Below, piece after piece: positions 1 through 8,269 of a stretch of 64,000 nucleotides of DNA. The notes under the pieces were generated by a model. The model searched no databases. It saw only the letters and a list, made by a program, of their open reading frames with translations, and was not told the DNA's origin. The translations under genes and the position numbers were made by a program. This DNA comes from JAXMCK01 sp046349395 (lineage in GTDB: Bacteria > Pseudomonadota > Alphaproteobacteria > Geminicoccales > Geminicoccaceae): positions 62,001 to 126,000 of the forward strand of contig JAXMCK010000004.1 of NCBI GenBank assembly GCA_046349395.1, in the 5' to 3' direction. Numbering within the stretch: the first letter of the stretch is position 1; each line of letters opens with the position of its first letter.

Positions 1-106
1 CGCGGATGATCGATTCGAAGCGGTTGGAGAGTACGGAAAGCAGGACCGGATCGAACGAAGCGGCAGCCGCTGTGCCACCGCGCTCCTGTGCTTCCACACC
101 CGCCAT
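1..106 (-). CDS. Hydantoinase B/oxoprolinase family protein, N-terminal fragment cut by the window edge
   Basis: Only the first 35 codons are inside the window, starting at the ATG at 106 and running off the left edge. The visible residues include FDPVLLSVLSNRFESII, which matches the conserved N-terminus of HyuB-type (ATP-dependent N-methylhydantoinase/oxoprolinase beta) subunits, where a DPVxLxVLxNR segment is typical. It is on the same strand as the dimethylformamidase-like gene, whose stop lies about 100 bases upstream, so it is probably the next gene of that operon. The family hydrolyses cyclic amides such as hydantoins and 5-oxoproline, normally with a HyuA partner that is not visible here. 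The family call is good but rests on a short stretch. Confidence 0.6.
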   Translation of the reverse strand, partial: MAGVEAQERGGTAAAASFDPVLLSVLSNRFESIIR

Positions 107-205
107 GCGAGCACCCCGTCCGACTTTGTTGGGCTCAGCTTGCCTGCATTAGCATGTGATCACAAGGCTTGCATTTTCTTCAGGAGGGTCGGGCGGCTGG
201 CCCCG

Positions 206-2434
206 TCACGGCTGCCCGTGCGGCATCTGGAACGGCTCCCGCGAAGCGAAACGCCGAAGCACGTTGCCGGTCATGCGGGCGACCTCGTTGTTGTACCCGT
301 TCCACGCCATCGCCCCCGCCCAGGCGATGGAGCCGGTGGAGAACACGGCACCTCCGCCCACGGTCTCGAAGAACACCAGGTCGGCACGGATAAGATCGGT
401 CTGCGTCCCGCTCATGTCGGGCGTCGGATCGAGCATGTCCTCCGGCGTCATCAGGTAGATGTCGGTGTGGCGCTCCGAGCTTCCTAGCACCAGCGCGTGG
501 GCCGGCGTGCCATACGCGGGGTCGGCGCGGTCGATCTCCAGGCCGGCAGCACCTCCGCCCGACAGGCCGAAGCCGCCGAAGGCACGACCCGGCGTGGCGT
601 CGAGACCTTCGAAGATGAAGGCTGCGCGCGTGTCCGCCGCCGCTTCAGTCAGCCGATAGGGCTCCGAGAGGTCGAAGCCCTGCGAACTCATGATCAGCCC
701 GCTGAGCATCCCCGATGGCCGGCCGTTGCGGCGCCACAAGCCGCCATACTCGCCCGTGAAGGCGTGGTGAAACTGCCCGTGCCCCGGCTCCCAGGGCCGG
801 ATCCCGGCCTCCGAGCGGCGGCACTCGATGACGCCGGGATGGGCGTCGCTGAAGGAGATCCGCCAATAGAACCCGTTGCCCCCCAGGTACATCAGGCGTC
901 CGCCGCGGTCGACGAACCCCTGGAGCGCGTCGAGCATCTGGAGCGAGTAGTATTCGGGATGCGTTCCGGTCAGGACGACCTTGTACTCCCGCAGCAGCGA
1001 CAGGCCCTCGTGGTCGAGGTCCTCGTCCGTGACGACGTCGTAGGCGATACCTTCCGCCTCCAGCCACCCCGTGACGTGCGTGTCGGCGTTGAACTGCCAC
1101 AGGTTCGAGCCGAGGCCGCCGAGGAAGCCCTTGATCCCGGGCTGCAGGTCGACGATCGGGCGGTTGCGGGAGGAGTGGAACACCCCCGAGCCGTCGCCGT
1201 GCACCTCGTAGAAGGAGAACCCGAGTTCCGGGTGCTCTTGCAGGAAGGCATGGTGCGGCTCGATCTCGACCAGCCGCCCCATCCCGACCTCCGTCCCGGG
1301 CACGTCGAGGCCTAGGCGATGGTTCGCATAAGCGAGATAGCTGGCCGTCGGGAGCAGGAAGCAGACGGCGTTCCCGCTCGGCTGGTCGGCGGGCGGCCTG
1401 ACGGCGAAGACGCAGTGATAGGCCCGTGCTGGATTCTCGTCGGGCACGAGGCGGACGGCATAGATCCCGCTTCGGAGGTCGGCCGGCACCCGGAACGAGA
1501 AATCCGTGTCCCACTCGGCGTCCGTCAGATCGTCGTCGTGGAAGTGGATGGCCGAGTAGAGGTCGGGTCGGTCCGTCCACGCCAGGCAGGACGCATCCCA
1601 GCGCCACCCGGTCATGGCGCGTGCCGGACATTGGCACGTGACCCCGTTCAGCCGATGGGGCGACGAGTCGAGGATGGCGGTCCCGCCGATCTCGCGACCG
1701 AAGTCCCAATGGGCGACGACGTCACGGCGTCGGGCGAGCAGTGCGGGTCGTGCCAGCGCAGTATAGGCGTCGATCGCCGCGAGGACGCTGTCGAAGAGGA
1801 CCGGCGAATCGATCTTGCCGTCGAAGTGGGCCTCCCCTTCGACACGCGCAGCGATCACGACGTGGGTGAGCCCGGCTGCACTCCACCATTCCGCCGCCTC
1901 GCCCGTTGCTGATTCCCGGCACGTCCCGCCATCGTCGAGTACGGAGAGGTGAAGGGACTTCGTCTCGGCATCGTGGCTGGCGACCAGCACGGACCACGCC
2001 CGCATAGGCAGCGGCGCCGCGACGTTCACCGAAGCGGCTCCCACCCTGACGACCGGACGCGCTTGTTCATCGAGCGCCAACTCTGCACCGGTACCAGCCA
2101 GGGCAAAAACCACCCGCTCCTTGTCGCCCAGCCGTGTCGGCCAAACGGGCACGGCCAGGGTGAAGCTCGTGAGCGAGGCCAGCGTCCGGCCGCGGTCAGG
2201 AACGCGCACGCAGGAGCCCGGCCGGATCGGTTGCACCCGCGCCGGCCGCGTGCCGCCGAGATCGAGCGTCACCGGTTCGTCCCGATACCCGGGACCTTCC
2301 GGATTGCGATCCCCCTGGATGATCCGTCGCAGGTCTGCCCGGTAGGTCCGGGCGCCATAGGACCCGACCTTGACGGCGACCTCGTCCCCGGGTGCTGCGC
2401 TCAGCCGGTCGGTATAGCCGACGAGCGTCAGCAC
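206..2434 (-). CDS. N,N-dimethylformamidase-like large (beta) subunit
   Basis: The 742-residue protein resembles the large subunit of the iron-dependent N,N-dimethylformamidase, which hydrolyses DMF-type amides to formate and an amine. It has an N-terminal beta-rich/LamG-like half (about residues 1-270) and a C-terminal DMFA2-type half with THPEYYS (about 491), GGNGFYWRI (about 518) and GEYGGLWRR (about 560). Known enzymes bind a mononuclear iron through two Tyr and one Glu, and these motifs are the natural candidates, though I could not align them exactly. I place the start at GTG 2434, which overlaps the stop of the small-subunit gene (GTGCTGA) and has GAGGAG eight bases upstream. The frame stays open further upstream only as a shadow of the small-subunit gene. 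The true substrate may be another N-substituted amide. Confidence 0.78.
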   Translation of the reverse strand: MLTLVGYTDRLSAAPGDEVAVKVGSYGARTYRADLRRIIQGDRNPEGPGYRDEPVTLDLGGTRPARVQPIRPGSCVRVPDRGRTLASLTSFTLAVPVWPTRLGDKERVVFALAGTGAELALDEQARPVVRVGAASVNVAAPLPMRAWSVLVASHDAETKSLHLSVLDDGGTCRESATGEAAEWWSAAGLTHVVIAARVEGEAHFDGKIDSPVLFDSVLAAIDAYTALARPALLARRRDVVAHWDFGREIGGTAILDSSPHRLNGVTCQCPARAMTGWRWDASCLAWTDRPDLYSAIHFHDDDLTDAEWDTDFSFRVPADLRSGIYAVRLVPDENPARAYHCVFAVRPPADQPSGNAVCFLLPTASYLAYANHRLGLDVPGTEVGMGRLVEIEPHHAFLQEHPELGFSFYEVHGDGSGVFHSSRNRPIVDLQPGIKGFLGGLGSNLWQFNADTHVTGWLEAEGIAYDVVTDEDLDHEGLSLLREYKVVLTGTHPEYYSLQMLDALQGFVDRGGRLMYLGGNGFYWRISFSDAHPGVIECRRSEAGIRPWEPGHGQFHHAFTGEYGGLWRRNGRPSGMLSGLIMSSQGFDLSEPYRLTEAAADTRAAFIFEGLDATPGRAFGGFGLSGGGAAGLEIDRADPAYGTPAHALVLGSSERHTDIYLMTPEDMLDPTPDMSGTQTDLIRADLVFFETVGGGAVFSTGSIAWAGAMAWNGYNNEVARMTGNVLRRFASREPFQMPHGQP

Positions 2435-2757
2435 GAGCCCGTCTCCTCGCGGCCGTTCAGCGGCGGGCCGCCGAGGTCGCGCCAACGCCGCACGAACACG
2501 TCGCGCTCCGCAGCGGCGAGGTCGGTGTACTCGATGTCCGGACAGGGCTCGATCGGCATGCCTCGTCCGGCCGGCAGGCACGCCAAGCCCCAGCGGCGAT
2601 AGGGCTCCAGGCAGACGACGACATACTTCCCGCGCGGTCCCAGTCCGCGCATCACGTTCAACACCCGCTGCAGCCCGGGACTGTGATATCCGAACGGCTG
2701 TGCCAGGAATTCATGGGCATACGGGATGTCGTCCGTGGTGAGGACGTAGCGCGCCAT
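2428..2757 (-). CDS. Small protein upstream of the dimethylformamidase-like subunit, probable small (alpha) subunit
   Basis: The gene encodes 109 residues starting MARYVLTTDDIPYAHEF. It ends inside the GTG start of the large subunit (7-base overlap), so the two are translationally coupled, as expected for the alpha and beta chains of N,N-dimethylformamidase. The known alpha subunit is somewhat longer (about 130 residues). I recognise no independent catalytic motif. The start ATG at 2757 lies 18 bases downstream of the aminotransferase stop; an upstream extension to 2805 would overlap that gene and was not chosen. The assignment as small subunit is inferred from size, position and coupling rather than from a distinctive motif. 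Confidence 0.6.
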   Translation of the reverse strand: MARYVLTTDDIPYAHEFLAQPFGYHSPGLQRVLNVMRGLGPRGKYVVVCLEPYRRWGLACLPAGRGMPIEPCPDIEYTDLAAAERDVFVRRWRDLGGPPLNGREETGSC

Positions 2758-2774
2758 CGCTCGACTCGCCCCGA

Positions 2775-4136
2775 CTATGCCGCCGCCGGTGTCAGTCCGG
2801 CCCACACCTCGTCGAGCGTGCGCTGCAGCGTGGTGAACAGTTCGTCGACCTGAGCCTCGGTGATGATGAAGGGGGGCGCCAGAACGATAGCGCTGCCCAG
2901 GGGCCGACAGATGAGGCCGTTGCGCAGCGCCTGCCGGGCGACGCGTTCCGACACGTCGAGGCGCCCCTCGAACGGCGTCTTGCTGTGCTTGTCCGCCACC
3001 ATCTCCAGCGCACCCATGAGGCCCACGCCGCGGGCCTCGCCGACCATGGGGTGGCTCGCCATGGCCATGAGCCTCGACTGGAACAGCGGCCCCATCCGCT
3101 CGACATTGGCGAACACGCCGCCCTCGATCAGTTGATCCAGCACCGCAAGGCCGATGGCGCAGCCGACGGGATGCCCGCCCGTGGTGAAGCCGGTCGGCAG
3201 TTCGTCGTAGCTGGCCGACGCCTTCTCGACCCGCTCCGACATCGCGGGCGACAAGATGATCGCCCCCATCGGAAAGAAGCCGCCCGTGATCACCTTGGAG
3301 GCGACCACGATATCGGGCTTCATGTCGTAAGTGAGAGAACCCCAGAACTTGCCCGTACGGCCGAAGCCGCAGATCACCTCATCCGCGATCAGCGGCACGC
3401 CGTACTTCCTCAAGACCTTCTGCACCGCCGCGAAATAGCCCTTGGGCGGCGGGATGACGCCGCCGGCACCGAGCACGGGCTCGGCGAAGAAGCCGGCGAT
3501 GAATTCGGGGCCGATGTTCCTGATCGTCTGCTCCACCTCCAGCGCCAGACGCGCCGAGAACGCCTCCTCGGTCTCACCCGGCAGCCCCTCGCGCCAGTAA
3601 TGCGGACAGGTCAGGTGGCGAACCTCCGGCAGCGGCAGTCCGGAAGCTGTCTTGACGTAGTCCTTGCCGGTAAGGCTGGACGTCATGATCGTCATGCCGT
3701 GATAGGCGTTCTTGCGGCTCAGCAGCACCCGGCGATGCGGCTTGCCCTCGGCTTCGGCCAGGAACCAAAGCAGCTTGACGACGGTGTCGTTGGCCTCGGA
3801 ACCGGAGTTGGTGAAGAAGACCCGGTCCGCCTCCATGGGTGCGAGGGCGACGATCCGCTCGGCGAGATCGAGTGCCGATTGGGCGACCCGGCCGAAGAAA
3901 GCGTGGTAGGCGGTCAGCTTCGAATACGCTCGCTGCGCCGCCTCGACCAGCGCCGGGTTGTCGAAGCCCAGCACCACGTTCCACAGGCCGGAATTGCCTT
4001 CGAGGTACCGCCGCCCCTGGTCGTCATAGATGTAGATCCCCTCGCCCCGGTCGACGATGACCGGCCCCGTCTGCTCGAGCGTGGGAATGTGCGAGAACCC
4101 GTGAAGGAAGGCGCTGGGATAGTTGCGGACGGTCAT
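2775..4136 (-). CDS. Class III pyridoxal-phosphate aminotransferase (omega-amine/putrescine:pyruvate type)
   Basis: The 453-residue protein is a fold-type I class III aminotransferase with the normal length. Visible marks are the N-terminal GIYIYDDQGRRYLEGNSGLW segment, NSGSEANDTVVKL, the cofactor Asp in ADEVICGFGRTG, and the Schiff-base lysine in VVASKVITGGFFPMGA (about K281). Close relatives transaminate polyamines, beta-alanine or other omega-amines with pyruvate (SpuC and omega-transaminase groups). It lies directly downstream of a polyamine-type ABC transporter and upstream of the dimethylformamidase-like pair on the same strand, so it probably handles an amine that is imported or released by the amidase. 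The substrate cannot be read from the sequence. Confidence 0.88.
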   Translation of the reverse strand: MTVRNYPSAFLHGFSHIPTLEQTGPVIVDRGEGIYIYDDQGRRYLEGNSGLWNVVLGFDNPALVEAAQRAYSKLTAYHAFFGRVAQSALDLAERIVALAPMEADRVFFTNSGSEANDTVVKLLWFLAEAEGKPHRRVLLSRKNAYHGMTIMTSSLTGKDYVKTASGLPLPEVRHLTCPHYWREGLPGETEEAFSARLALEVEQTIRNIGPEFIAGFFAEPVLGAGGVIPPPKGYFAAVQKVLRKYGVPLIADEVICGFGRTGKFWGSLTYDMKPDIVVASKVITGGFFPMGAIILSPAMSERVEKASASYDELPTGFTTGGHPVGCAIGLAVLDQLIEGGVFANVERMGPLFQSRLMAMASHPMVGEARGVGLMGALEMVADKHSKTPFEGRLDVSERVARQALRNGLICRPLGSAIVLAPPFIITEAQVDELFTTLQRTLDEVWAGLTPAAA

Positions 4137-4161
4137 GGTGGCTTCTGCTCGAAGGAGTGCC

Positions 4162-4190
4162 GGAGCCCGCCCATGGCGTGGGCAGGCTCC
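4162..4190 (-). promoter_or_regulatory. Intercistronic stem-loop after the binding-protein gene
   Basis: Arms at 4162-4172 and 4180-4190 pair over 11 positions on the minus-strand RNA, with one G-U pair and a 7-base loop. The hairpin sits between the periplasmic binding-protein stop (4234) and the aminotransferase start (4136) and has no U tract. Such stem-loops commonly stabilise the abundant binding-protein mRNA or attenuate downstream genes. That role is an inference here. Confidence 0.5.
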
Positions 4191-4233
4191 CGCTGTAGGG
4201 ACCCGAAGCTCAGGCAGACTCTATACCGAGAGC

Positions 4234-5277
4234 TCAGTTCGCTTTCACGCGCGACCAAGCCCGATCGTAGATCTTCAGGTCCGGGCCCAGATCCTCGAAG
4301 ATCTGCAGCTTCGCCCGTACCTCCGGCGACGGGTTGATCGCCGGGTTGTTCTTCAGGTCGGCCGGCAGCAATTCGACCGCAGCCGTGTTCACTGAGCCGT
4401 TCGTCAGCATGGTGGTGTTCAGCGCCGAGATGTCGGGGCGCAGCATGAATTCCATGAACTTGCGCGCGTTCTCCTTGTTGGGGGCCGTCTTCAGCATGCA
4501 GATGTCTTCCTGGTACATCGTGGCCCCTTCGCTCGGAATCACGAAGGCGAGCTCGTCGGGCTTCTGATTCACGTTCAGGACCGCCCCGACATACCAATGC
4601 GCAGCGCCGATATCGCCGGACTCGATCAGCGGCACCACGTCGTAGCGGAACGCCGCCACGTTCGGCTTCTGCGCCAGGATGAACTCCTCGGCGGCCTTCA
4701 CGTCGGCAGGATCACGCGAGTTCACCGACTTGCCGTTAAGGATGAGGCCGACGCCCAAGGTCTCGCGCAGATCGTCAAGCAGCGTGATCTTGCCGGGGTT
4801 CTTGGCCGCGTAGTCGAAGAAGTCCTTCCACGAGGTCAGCTCGCCGCCGACGACCTTCTTGTTGTAGAAGATGCCCACGGGTCCCCAGGCATAGGGCATG
4901 CAGTAGTCGGCCTTCGGATCCTGCTTCGACCGCAGGGCTCCGGGGTCGATGTTCTTGAAGCCCTCGGCCTGATTGATCTCGGTCTTCTCCAGGAGGTCGA
5001 GCTGCAGCATGATGTCGTTCATGTGCACCGACGGCCAGACGAGGTCGTAGCCAGTCGCACCTGCCTGTATCTTCGCCAGCATTTCCTCGTTGGTCGAATA
5101 GGTGTCGAGGGACACCTTGACGTCGTACTCGTTGGCGAACTTGTCGATGACCTCGGGATTAATGTAATCGCCCCAGTTGTAGAGATGCAGTTCGCCTTCG
5201 GCGGCGGCCGGCCCGACGGCGGCGATCAGCAGCGCCCCGACGGCGGTGGCAGAGGCGAGCAGGTTCCTGAGGGTCAT
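4234..5277 (-). CDS. Polyamine-type ABC transporter periplasmic binding protein (PotD/PotF-like)
   Basis: The 347-residue precursor has a typical Sec signal (about residues 1-27, ending AAA). It is followed by ELHLYNWGDYINPEVIDKF, the classic N-terminus of PotD/PotF/SpuD spermidine-putrescine binding proteins. Later segments such as YDLVWPSVHMNDIM and YAWGPVGIFYNKK fit the same family. The start is the ATG at 5277, 18 bases after the upstream permease gene. The other transporter parts follow upstream on the same strand in the usual order (ATPase, permease, permease, binding protein). The ligand is probably a polyamine or another cationic amine; residues that would fix it cannot be judged by eye. 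Confidence 0.87.
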   Translation of the reverse strand: MTLRNLLASATAVGALLIAAVGPAAAEGELHLYNWGDYINPEVIDKFANEYDVKVSLDTYSTNEEMLAKIQAGATGYDLVWPSVHMNDIMLQLDLLEKTEINQAEGFKNIDPGALRSKQDPKADYCMPYAWGPVGIFYNKKVVGGELTSWKDFFDYAAKNPGKITLLDDLRETLGVGLILNGKSVNSRDPADVKAAEEFILAQKPNVAAFRYDVVPLIESGDIGAAHWYVGAVLNVNQKPDELAFVIPSEGATMYQEDICMLKTAPNKENARKFMEFMLRPDISALNTTMLTNGSVNTAAVELLPADLKNNPAINPSPEVRAKLQIFEDLGPDLKIYDRAWSRVKAN

Positions 5278-5294
5278 GCGGTGCTCCCGTTTCT

Positions 5295-6134
5295 TCAGGG
5301 TTTGCGCGATCGGAGATAGAGACCGACGCTGGCGATCACGAAGGAAAAGCAGATCAGCAGCACGGCCAGCGCGTTGATCTGCGGCCTGATCCCACGGCGC
5401 ATCATCGCCAGGATGAAGAGCGGCAGGGTCTGGGTGTCGACGCCGGCGATGAAGTAGGTGATCACGACATCGTCGAGGGAGATGATGAAGGCGAGGAGAA
5501 AGCCTCCGACGATGCCAGGCATCAGCATCGGCAAAGTCACGCGCCGAAACGTCGTCCAGGGACCGGCCCCGAGGTCGGCCGACGCGCGTTCCAGCGACTC
5601 GTCCATCGTGGCCAGCCGGGCCGACACGACGACGTAGGCGTAGCATGTCAGGAACGTGCAGTGCCCGATGACGATCGTGACGAGACTGAGTTGAACGCCG
5701 GCACCCACGAAGAAAATCAGGAGTGCTATGCCGAGGACGATGTCCGGCATGATCATCGGCAGCACCAGCAGCGCCTGGTAGAAGCGCCGGCCCGCGAACT
5801 GGTAGCGGGCGATCGCCAGTGCGGCGGCGGTGCCGATCGCCGTCGAGATGATGGCGGCCGAGAGGGCGACGACGAAGCTGTTGCGCACTACCTGGAGGAT
5901 GCGCTCGGGGTTCTCGGTGAACGCCGAGTCGAAGGAGGCCCCCGCCGGGCGCATGCCGAACAGCGTCACATACCAATCGGTCGTGAAGCCGCTCCAGGCC
6001 GCCATGTTGACCGCGTTCGCATTGAAAGAATAGACGAAGATGAGGGCCAGCGGCGCGTACAGGAACAGCATGAACAGGACGCCGTAGCCGGTCAGCGCCC
6101 AGTTCCCGAAACTGCTGCGCCGCCGGCTAGGCAT
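5295..6134 (-). CDS. Polyamine-type ABC transporter permease (PotC/PotI-like)
   Basis: The 279-residue inner-membrane permease has about six hydrophobic segments. Its binding-protein-dependent transport signature, ASADLGAGPWTTFRRVTLP, contacts the ATPase. The pattern FNANAVNMAAWSGFT near the N-terminus is typical of the PotC/PotI branch. I take the start at ATG 6134, which overlaps the stop of the preceding permease gene (ATGCCTAG), a normal coupled arrangement. A longer form starting at 6170 would run deeper into the upstream gene. Confidence 0.86.
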   Translation of the reverse strand: MPSRRRSSFGNWALTGYGVLFMLFLYAPLALIFVYSFNANAVNMAAWSGFTTDWYVTLFGMRPAGASFDSAFTENPERILQVVRNSFVVALSAAIISTAIGTAAALAIARYQFAGRRFYQALLVLPMIMPDIVLGIALLIFFVGAGVQLSLVTIVIGHCTFLTCYAYVVVSARLATMDESLERASADLGAGPWTTFRRVTLPMLMPGIVGGFLLAFIISLDDVVITYFIAGVDTQTLPLFILAMMRRGIRPQINALAVLLICFSFVIASVGLYLRSRKP

Positions 6135-7050
6135 GTTCGCCACCCGCGGCCTGGGCGATCGAGCCGGCACGCGCTCCCCGCAGCACGACGACCAGCAAAA
6201 CGAGCATGACGCTCGCCATGATCACCATCGCCAGGGCGGAGCCGAAGGGCCAGTTCCGCGCCTGGAGGAATTGTCGCTCGATGACGTTCCCCGTCATCTG
6301 CACCTTCGATCCACCGAGAAACGCCGGCACGATGAAGTTGCCGAGGGCCGGAATGAAGGTGATCAGGCACCCACCCGCGATACCGGGTGCGGTCAGCGGC
6401 AGGATCACACGACGAAAGGTCTGCACACCACCGGCCCCGAGGTCCTGCGAGGCCTGCACCAGCGACCAGTCGAGCCGCTCGACGCTCGCGTAGATCGGCA
6501 GGAACATGAACGGCACGAGCACATAGACGAGACCGAGCACGACGGCGAAGTCGGTGAACAGCATGTTCAGCGGCTGCTCGATGATACCCAGCGACTGCAG
6601 TGCCGTGTTGATCGTCCCGGTCGGCCGGAGCAGCAACAGCCACGCGTAGATGCGCACCAGAAGGTTGGCGAAGAACGGCAGGGTGATGGCGAAGAGGACG
6701 AGATTCTTCGCCGTGCCGCCGAGCCGGCTGACCCAGAACGCCACGGGGTAGCACAGGAGCAGCGCAAAGATGACGGTGATCGCCGCGTATTTCACCGAGT
6801 TGAGGAAGATCCCGAGATAGAGCGGCTCGAATTCTTCACCACCTCCGATCGGCCAGCCGAAGATGCGTCCGTAATTGTAGGGATAGAACGACCAGACCAC
6901 ACCGCCGTAGAGTCCGGGCTCCAGAAAGCTGTAGATGACCATGATCGCCAGCGGCACGAAGAAGGCGATGCCGAGCAGCAGCGATACGGGGGTTAGCAGA
7001 AACGCAAGGGCGCGCCGTCGAGCCTGCTCGTTGGCGCCACCCCCGGCCAC
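6127..7050 (-). CDS. Polyamine-type ABC transporter permease (PotB/PotH-like)
   Basis: The 307-residue permease has a first membrane segment at about residues 15-40, the segment FYPYNYGRIFG of the PotB/PotH branch, and the coupling loop QASQDLGAGGVQTFRRVILP. It forms the heterodimeric membrane channel with the downstream permease. The start is three bases after the stop of the ATPase gene, so all four transporter genes form one compact transcription unit. Confidence 0.86.
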   Translation of the reverse strand: MAGGGANEQARRRALAFLLTPVSLLLGIAFFVPLAIMVIYSFLEPGLYGGVVWSFYPYNYGRIFGWPIGGGEEFEPLYLGIFLNSVKYAAITVIFALLLCYPVAFWVSRLGGTAKNLVLFAITLPFFANLLVRIYAWLLLLRPTGTINTALQSLGIIEQPLNMLFTDFAVVLGLVYVLVPFMFLPIYASVERLDWSLVQASQDLGAGGVQTFRRVILPLTAPGIAGGCLITFIPALGNFIVPAFLGGSKVQMTGNVIERQFLQARNWPFGSALAMVIMASVMLVLLVVVLRGARAGSIAQAAGGEHA

Positions 7051-7052
7051 CC

Positions 7053-8195
7053 TCAGCCTCCCTGGGCCATGACGTGGGGCGAAGCCGGCGAATAGCCGAG
7101 CCGCACCGTCTGGCCAGGCGCGAAGCCCGTTCCGGCGTCACCCCTCACATGCCGATGCAGCGCCTGGATCCGGGTACCGCAAGGCATCCGACCGTGCAGT
7201 TGGATGTCGAACCCGACGAACACCACATTGTCGAGTGCGATCTCCAGCGTCGGCCCGTCGTCGCGCGCCTTCGCCAGGTCGAGATGCTCGGGCCGGACCA
7301 TCACGTCGACCCGCTCGCCGGTGCGAAAGCCCCTCTCGGCGACGTGGAGAACGCCGCCGCCGTCGAGGTCGACGACACAGGACGAACCGTCGACACGCGT
7401 CACGCCCGACAGGATGTTGCTGCTGCCGATGAAGCCGGCGACGAAGCGGTTGGCCGGCGTGTCGTAGATTTCGCCCGGCGTGCCGAGCTGCAGGATCCGG
7501 CCGTGACTCATGACCGCGATCCGGTCGGACATGGTCAGCGCCTCCTCCTGGTCGTGCGTGACGAACAGGAAGGTGATGCCGACCGTGTGCTGCAGGTTCT
7601 TCAACTCGATCTGCATCGACTGCCGCAGCTTGCGATCCAGCGCCGAGAGCGATTCGTCGAGCAGCAGCACGCGAGGCCGGTTGATGAGTGCCCGGGCCAG
7701 CGCCACTCGCTGCTGCTGTCCGCCCGACAACTGCGCCGGCTTACGCCGCTCCAGACCATCGAGCCCAACGAGCCGCAGCGCCTCGACGACCCGTGTGTTC
7801 CGCTCGGCCTTCGGCACGCCCGCGACGTCGAGGCCGTAGCCGATGTTCCCCTCCACGGTCATGTGCGGGAACAATGCGTAGTTCTGGAACACGGTGTTGA
7901 ACGGCCGTCGATGCGCCGGCACCGCGTTCACGGGGCGCCCATCGAGATGGATGTCGCCCGAGTCGAGATCCTCGAATCCGGCAATCGCCTTCAGCAACGT
8001 GGTCTTGCCGCATCCTGAAGGCCCGAGAAGGGTCAGGAACTCGTTGTTGCGGATCGCGAGGTCGATGCCGTCGAGCGCGGTCACCGTCCCACCCTCCGGG
8101 GTCCGGAACACCTTGCGGGCACCCGTTACGCGAAGCAGCGCTGCATCGCCAGCGCGGCCTTCCTGCGAGCCGGGCACGAAATCCCTCGTTTGCAT
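7053..8195 (-). CDS. Polyamine-type ABC transporter ATP-binding protein (PotA/PotG-like)
   Basis: The 380-residue ATPase has a Walker A (GPSGCGKTT, residues 58-66), a Q-loop region (FQNYALFPHMTVEGNIGYGL), the signature LSGGQQQRVALARAL, a Walker B reading LLLDESLSALD and an H-loop in FVTHDQEEALTMSD. A C-terminal TOBE-type beta domain is typical of PotA/PotG and MalK relatives. It is the first gene of the minus-strand operon and is divergent from the GntR regulator. The short gap between them must contain both promoters. Confidence 0.88.
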   Translation of the reverse strand: MQTRDFVPGSQEGRAGDAALLRVTGARKVFRTPEGGTVTALDGIDLAIRNNEFLTLLGPSGCGKTTLLKAIAGFEDLDSGDIHLDGRPVNAVPAHRRPFNTVFQNYALFPHMTVEGNIGYGLDVAGVPKAERNTRVVEALRLVGLDGLERRKPAQLSGGQQQRVALARALINRPRVLLLDESLSALDRKLRQSMQIELKNLQHTVGITFLFVTHDQEEALTMSDRIAVMSHGRILQLGTPGEIYDTPANRFVAGFIGSSNILSGVTRVDGSSCVVDLDGGGVLHVAERGFRTGERVDVMVRPEHLDLAKARDDGPTLEIALDNVVFVGFDIQLHGRMPCGTRIQALHRHVRGDAGTGFAPGQTVRLGYSPASPHVMAQGG

Positions 8196-8269
8196 CTTGC
8201 CTTGACGAGTGACACACTTGAGGACGTGAAGACAGGCTAGGGTGCATTTTGGACCGGGTAAAGCGCATT

